DNA from: Ulota crispa
Lineage: Eukaryota; Streptophyta; Bryopsida; Orthotrichales; Orthotrichaceae
NCBI GenBank assembly: GCA_963920765.1
Contig: OY987249.1
Location: 15,066,817 to 15,130,816, forward strand
Length of the DNA stretch: 64,000 nt
Reading direction: 5' to 3'
The notes under the pieces are model-generated. The model had not been told where the DNA came from and did no database searches. It worked only from the letters and a program-made list of their open reading frames with translations. Numbering within the stretch: the first letter of the stretch is position 1; each line of letters opens with the position of its first letter. The position numbers and the translations under genes are program-made. Shown here piece after piece: positions 59,690-64,000 of the stretch.

Positions 59690-60981
59690 TATAAGGCCGC
59701 CGCCATGGTACCCGGCGGGCGTCGGCGACCGCAAGCGGCGGGGAGCGGGCAGCGGGCGGGTACAGGGGAAGCCCTAGGGCGGGGAGGGGGGGAAGGGGAG
59801 GGCAGTGCGTTGCAGAAGGCTACGGCGCCTCCGCCCTCTGTTGCGTTGCGCGTTCCACTCGCATCTCGTCGACGACGGACACTCCCTTGCAAGAGCAGCA
59901 GGCGCTGGCCCCCGGCCTTGCCTGTTCGGCGCTCATGCCTTCGCACGGGATATGACGGCGACGAAGCCCGGCCACTCCGCCATCTCCACCAGCGGCTAAG
60001 TGCACTTCGTCTCGTCTCCGCGCCCACCACTCACCCGCCGCGAGCCTCCGCCTCCGCAGCTCCACCCGCGCCTGCCGCAGCCGCAGCAGCGAGCGGCCAA
60101 AAATCCAAAAAAACGTCGCGTCTCTACCGCCACACGCGCTGCCTGCCAGTCGTCGGGTGAGGCTCTCCGCTGCCGCTCGGGCGTGATCAGGGGATTGGAT
60201 AGGGTTTGGGACGATCGATGGTGTGTGTATTTTGAATTTTGTAGGGTTTGACGGTTTGGGAGTGCTTCGGTGGTGGAATGGCGGAGGGCCGCTTCAGCCG
60301 TGGGGATTTGTGAGAGCCGTGTTAAGGATTAGGTCTGCGGCTGGGGGAGTGGGGATTGCGTGTGGGAGAGGTTTGCGGACTAGGGCTGACGGGCGGGGGG
60401 TTTGGTTGTGGTGTGTGTCAGAGCTTGGCGTGATATTGCAATCGTGGTGACGCGAAAGGAGCGGCAGAGATTCCAACCGGGGGGAGGGAGATAAGACGCG
60501 GCGCGTTTCTTTCGTCGCCGTTTCTTGGTCCCTGGAACTCTGATCGAGTAGGGTGGAAATTAATTCAGAAAACACAAAAAAAACAACAAACAAACAGAAA
60601 AGAAACAAGGACTTGCCACCGCAGCTATCCAGGCGGATTGCGTGCTGTGAGTCGAGGAGGGTGATTCGTCTGCACGATCCGGGACGGCTTTAGCAGCAGC
60701 AATCATGGCGCAAGCTCAGGTTCCGGTGCAGCAGCAGCAGGCCGCACAGGCAGCGGCGGGAGCCGCTGCGACTCAGTTCGTGTCGACGTCGCTATACGTG
60801 GGCGACCTGGAGCCGAACGTGTCGGAGGCGCAGCTGTACGAGATGTTCAGCCAGGTTGGGCAGGTGGTGTCGATCCGGGTGTGCCGTGACCTGATCACGA
60901 GGCGGTCGCTGGGATACGCGTACGTGAACTACAACAACGCACAGGATGGTACGTGGGTCGAGGATCTATTGCTTCCGGTGT
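59690..60981 (+). repeat. Near-identical inverted tract shared with PABP copy A, arm B
   Basis: Counterpart of 29799-31091. It covers the GC-rich upstream region, the leader intron, the A-rich leader segment, coding exon 1 and the first 33 bp of intron 1. The first difference inside intron 1 is at about 60982 (TTAGG here, TTGGG in copy A). Confidence 0.85.
60157..60568 (+). promoter_or_regulatory. 5' leader intron of PABP copy B
   Basis: Donor CGTCGG/GTGAGG and acceptor TTAATTCAG/AAAACAC. It has the same length (412 bp) as in copy A and no difference was seen. An A-rich 5' UTR segment follows at 60569-60611. Confidence 0.75.
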
Positions 60982-63900
60982 TAGGTGGGGTTTGCATGGG
61001 GTTTGATTCTTTAGAATGTATAGCGACGATGTGGGTAGGGTTTTAGGCCGAGGTCAGAGCGCGGGGCCGTTGCAGCAGCTCGATCTGGGGTTGTGTCTTT
61101 GAGCGCTGTGGTTGTGGGCGGGGTCTTAGGAAAGGAAACATGGAGATGGTTGGGAGTACGATGTTGGGTCGTGGAACGTGATGCGTTCTGTCTGGAAGGG
61201 TGAGAGGTCAGTCATGGTTGGGGTTGTGAGAGCGATGGCGGTGTCGCTAGGCATGACCTAAGCGAATGCAAAGCCTTTTCGGTGGGGGTAATTGTTATCA
61301 GGAAGAGCCCTAAACCCCTCGAGGTAGAGGGTTCTTAGACCCCGATGATGGAATCCTTCGGAAGCGGGTGGTGAGACGACACCGTTAGTTTACGTGTTAA
61401 AACGTGCGATGGCTGACGTGACGTCCATTTTGTTGCAGCCACTCGCGCGCTGGAGCTGCTGAACTTCACGGTGGTGAACGGCAAGCCGATTCGCATTATG
61501 TTCTCGCACAGAGATCCGAGCATTCGGAAGAGTGGCACGGCAAACATTTTTATCAAGGTATGCTCGCAGTTTCCGGTCGCGTTGGTTTTGATCTGTCAGG
61601 GAAACGGTCTGTTGTTCGGGTGCGAGGGGTGTCCGGTGGCTGAGCGGTGCGGGGTGTGGCGTGCAGAATTTGGACAAGACAATCGACAACAAGGCGCTGC
61701 ACGACACGTTTTCGGCATTCGGCGGCATCCTGTCGTGCAAGGTGGCGACGGACGGGTCGGGGCAGTCGAAGGGATACGGATTCGTGCAGTTCGAGCAGGA
61801 GGAATCGGCGCAGACCGCTATCGAGAAGGTGAACGGGATGCTGCTGAACGACAAGCAGGTGTTCGTGGGGCCATTCGTGCGGCGTCAGGAGAGGGATCAC
61901 ACGGGGGGAGTGTCGAAGTTCAATAACGTGTACGTGAAGAACCTGGGAGAGAACACGACGGACGACGACCTGAAGAAGGCGTTCAGCGCGTTCGGGACGA
62001 TAAGCAGCGCGGTGGTGATGAGGGACAATGAGGGCAAGTCGAAGTGCTTCGGGTTCGTGAACTTCGAGCATGCGGACGATGCATCGAAGTCCGTGGAGGG
62101 TCTGAATGGGAAGAAGATAGACGAGAAGGAGTGGTACGTGGGAAGAGCGCAGAAGAAGTCGGAGCGGGAGGCGGAGCTTAGAGCGAAGTTCGAGCAGGAG
62201 CGGAAGGAGAGGATCGAGAAGTACCAGGGAGTGAACCTGTATCTGAAGAATCTGGACGACACCGTGGATGACGAGAGGCTGAGGGAGCTGTTCGCGGAGT
62301 ACGGAACCATCACATCGTGCAAGGTGAGGCGGTTGTTGGGGGACTGGAACAGCGCTTGTCGAACTATGGTGTCCCTCGGTCGTCTCGGCAGTTGTTTTCG
62401 GCGACCTTGAGTTCGCCGGTGGGGCGTGAATGGGATGGGTGCGTGGAGGTTTCTGACGGTGGTGAGTGGGCATGCGTTGGTTTCAGGTGATGAGGGACCC
62501 GCAGGGTCAGAGCCGGGGGTCGGGGTTCGTGGCGTTTTCGTCACCGGAGGAAGCAACACGAGCGGTAAGTTGTGTGGCGGTCAGTGGTCGGGCTCAGAAG
62601 TTTTGATGATTTGTGCTTGGAGGAGGAGGGGATTGACTGGCTTGATAGAGCTTTGTTTTGTGTCTTGTTTTGAGGTAGTATCTTAGGAGGGTTTTGTTGG
62701 CTTGCAATTAGTTTCAGAGGCCGGCGTTGTCTTCGTTTTGGGGACCCTGGTATGCATGGTCAGGGATGTGGTTTGCTGGGAGATGTTAGTTGGTGATGTC
62801 CCGCTGCTGCTGCTGCTGCTGAGGCCGACGGTGTGAAAACATGCAGGTGACGGAAATGAACGGGAAGATGGTGGGAAGCAAGCCTTTGTACGTGGCGTTG
62901 GCTCAGCGGAAGGAGGAGAGGAGGGCGAGGTTGCAAGTAAGTGATGGAACCAGGGACACTGGGATGATGTATGAGGTTGGGAGGGCTGTTGGAAACGTGC
63001 TGTCTTAGGTTCGCTGGGCCGTGGGCGTTTTCGGAATGACCCAAACGCCTGCCGCCTCGGGGTTGAAGAGAACGGCAGAATGTTGGCACTGGGGTTGGTG
63101 TGTCTGTGAACAGGAGCGTGGAATTGTGGGATGTTTGGGCATTCGCTGGTCGGTTTGTTGACGCTGGCTGGTGGGGTGTGATGTGCAGGCAGCGTTTGCT
63201 CAGATGCGAACTCCTGTGGGGCCTACGGTTCCAACCAGCCTTCCGATGTACCATCCGGGCACTCCAGGGATGGGCCCGCAGATGCCTTACTACAGCCAGC
63301 ATCCTTCCGGTCCCATGCCGCTGCAGGTACGTAATCTCTGCCCTGGACGTATGGCCTCCGTCGTTATTTTTGTGGTGATTATGATGAGTGGATATGGTTC
63401 GGATGATTTGTGTGCGAGTCTTAGGAGCGTATACGGTTATTGTATTGGAGTGCGAGGGCTGATACTTCGTTGGTGGGGTGTTTCAGCCTGCTGCATATGG
63501 GTATCAGCCTCAGATCATCAGGCCCGGAGGGCCTCAAATTCCAAACTACATCGGGTATCCGAACGTTCCCTTGCGGCAGGGGCAGCAAGGACAGCGGGCC
63601 GGAGGCAGGCGCGGAGGGGCACCGCAGCAACAGCAGCAGCCACAGCAGCAGGTATGCGTCGACACTGGTTTTGTATGATCGAGAGGGTGGATGAGTTGGC
63701 GGTTAAGATTGGGCTGTGTGAAGGGAGCGGAGCCCGGGAGTTTGTGTCCTTGTTCTATGCCGGATATGCTTGCGTGTGATGCCGGAGTCGTTTTCTGGGT
63801 TGGAGTGTGGGCATTCCCGGTTTGAGTTTGCCTCGGTCATCCGGATCGGGGATGTTGCTGCATGGGATGCAAGCGATGTGTTGGGAAGAGGTGACCTGAG

Positions 63901-64000
63901 AGTGCGGTGATTGGGGCGACAGATGATGCAACGGGGCGGGAACCGGAACTTCCGCTACACTCCGAACGCGAGGAACACCCCGGACGTGTCAGTGCCTCCG
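60705..64000 (+). CDS. PABP: Cytosolic poly(A)-binding protein, copy B (cut by the window end)
   Basis: Same role and structure as copy A. Coding exons: 60705-60948, 61439-61557, 61667-62323, 62487-62564, 62847-62936, 63189-63326, 63487-63651, 63923 to beyond 64000. Every exon length seen in full equals that of copy A. All four RRMs and the Pro/Gln-rich linker are intact; the MLLE domain lies beyond the window. Amino-acid differences from copy A include [44 protein letters not shown] and YTPNARN. The sixth intron has a normal donor (CAG/GTACGT) where copy A has CAG/GCACGT. Introns after exon 1 differ from copy A by substitutions and indels, in contrast to the near-identical upstream tract. 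Both copies keep open frames, so both are probably functional. Confidence 0.95.

Noticed and set aside
59705-60160. 151-codon open frame upstream of PABP copy B (and 173 codons in copy A)
   Set aside because: Arg/Pro/Ala/Gly-rich compositional frame in GC-rich upstream DNA that runs into the leader-intron donor; its identity between copies is explained by the identical tract, not by protein selection.
61553-62473. Long open frames (up to 306 codons) antisense to PABP exon 3, also at 28348-28893 opposite copy A
   Set aside because: They are the reverse shadows of GC-rich coding exons with strong third-position bias; splice-consistent RRM coding explains the sequence on the other strand.
60705-64000. 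PABP copy B as a pseudogene
   Set aside because: All exon lengths, splice sites and RNP motifs seen are intact.

Overview
The window looks like nuclear DNA of a land plant. It contains a multi-exon plastid-type sigma-70 gene, a DXO1-type NAD-cap hydrolase gene with the acidic/RGG N-terminal extension described for plant DXO1, an F-box/kelch protein of the Arabidopsis At1g22040 type, and two cytosolic poly(A)-binding protein genes. All genes except the F-box gene have GT-AG introns inside the coding region. Exons, especially of the PABP genes, are GC-rich; the sequence between genes is AT-rich and full of decayed non-autonomous DNA transposons. I cannot name the species.

Layout. 0.9-8.1 kb (minus): an unrecognised gene of at least eight exons with one degenerate EF-hand. 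8.1-14 kb: its upstream region with a tandem duplication, then transposon-derived AT-rich DNA. 14.1-19.3 kb (plus): the sigma factor gene in nine coding exons, with two nested inverted-repeat elements in its last intron and a duplicated leader segment. 19.3-25 kb: repeats, including a dead Tc1-type (DD34E) transposon. 25-31.1 kb (minus): PABP copy A, nine coding exons, complete. 31.1-41 kb: AT-rich repeats and a G-rich minisatellite. 41.3-43.8 kb (minus): DXO1, four coding exons. 44-49 kb: repeats. 49.8-51.8 kb (minus): intronless F-box/kelch reading frame with a leader intron. 52-59.6 kb: repeats ending in a 1.1-kb near-perfect palindrome. 59.7-64 kb (plus): PABP copy B, cut by the window edge in its eighth coding exon.

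The most interesting signals are relations between loci. The two PABP genes lie head-to-head about 28.6 kb apart and share an apparently identical tract of about 1.3 kb (promoter-proximal region, leader intron, first coding exon), although their downstream introns have diverged; this suggests recent gene conversion. The 412-bp leader intron of the PABP genes is recognisably homologous, end to end, to the 384-bp leader intron of the unrelated F-box/kelch gene between them. Several different inverted-repeat elements share a GGGAA-type terminus, and two have clean 8- or 9-bp target duplications. I saw no tRNA, rRNA, CRISPR or bacterial operon features.
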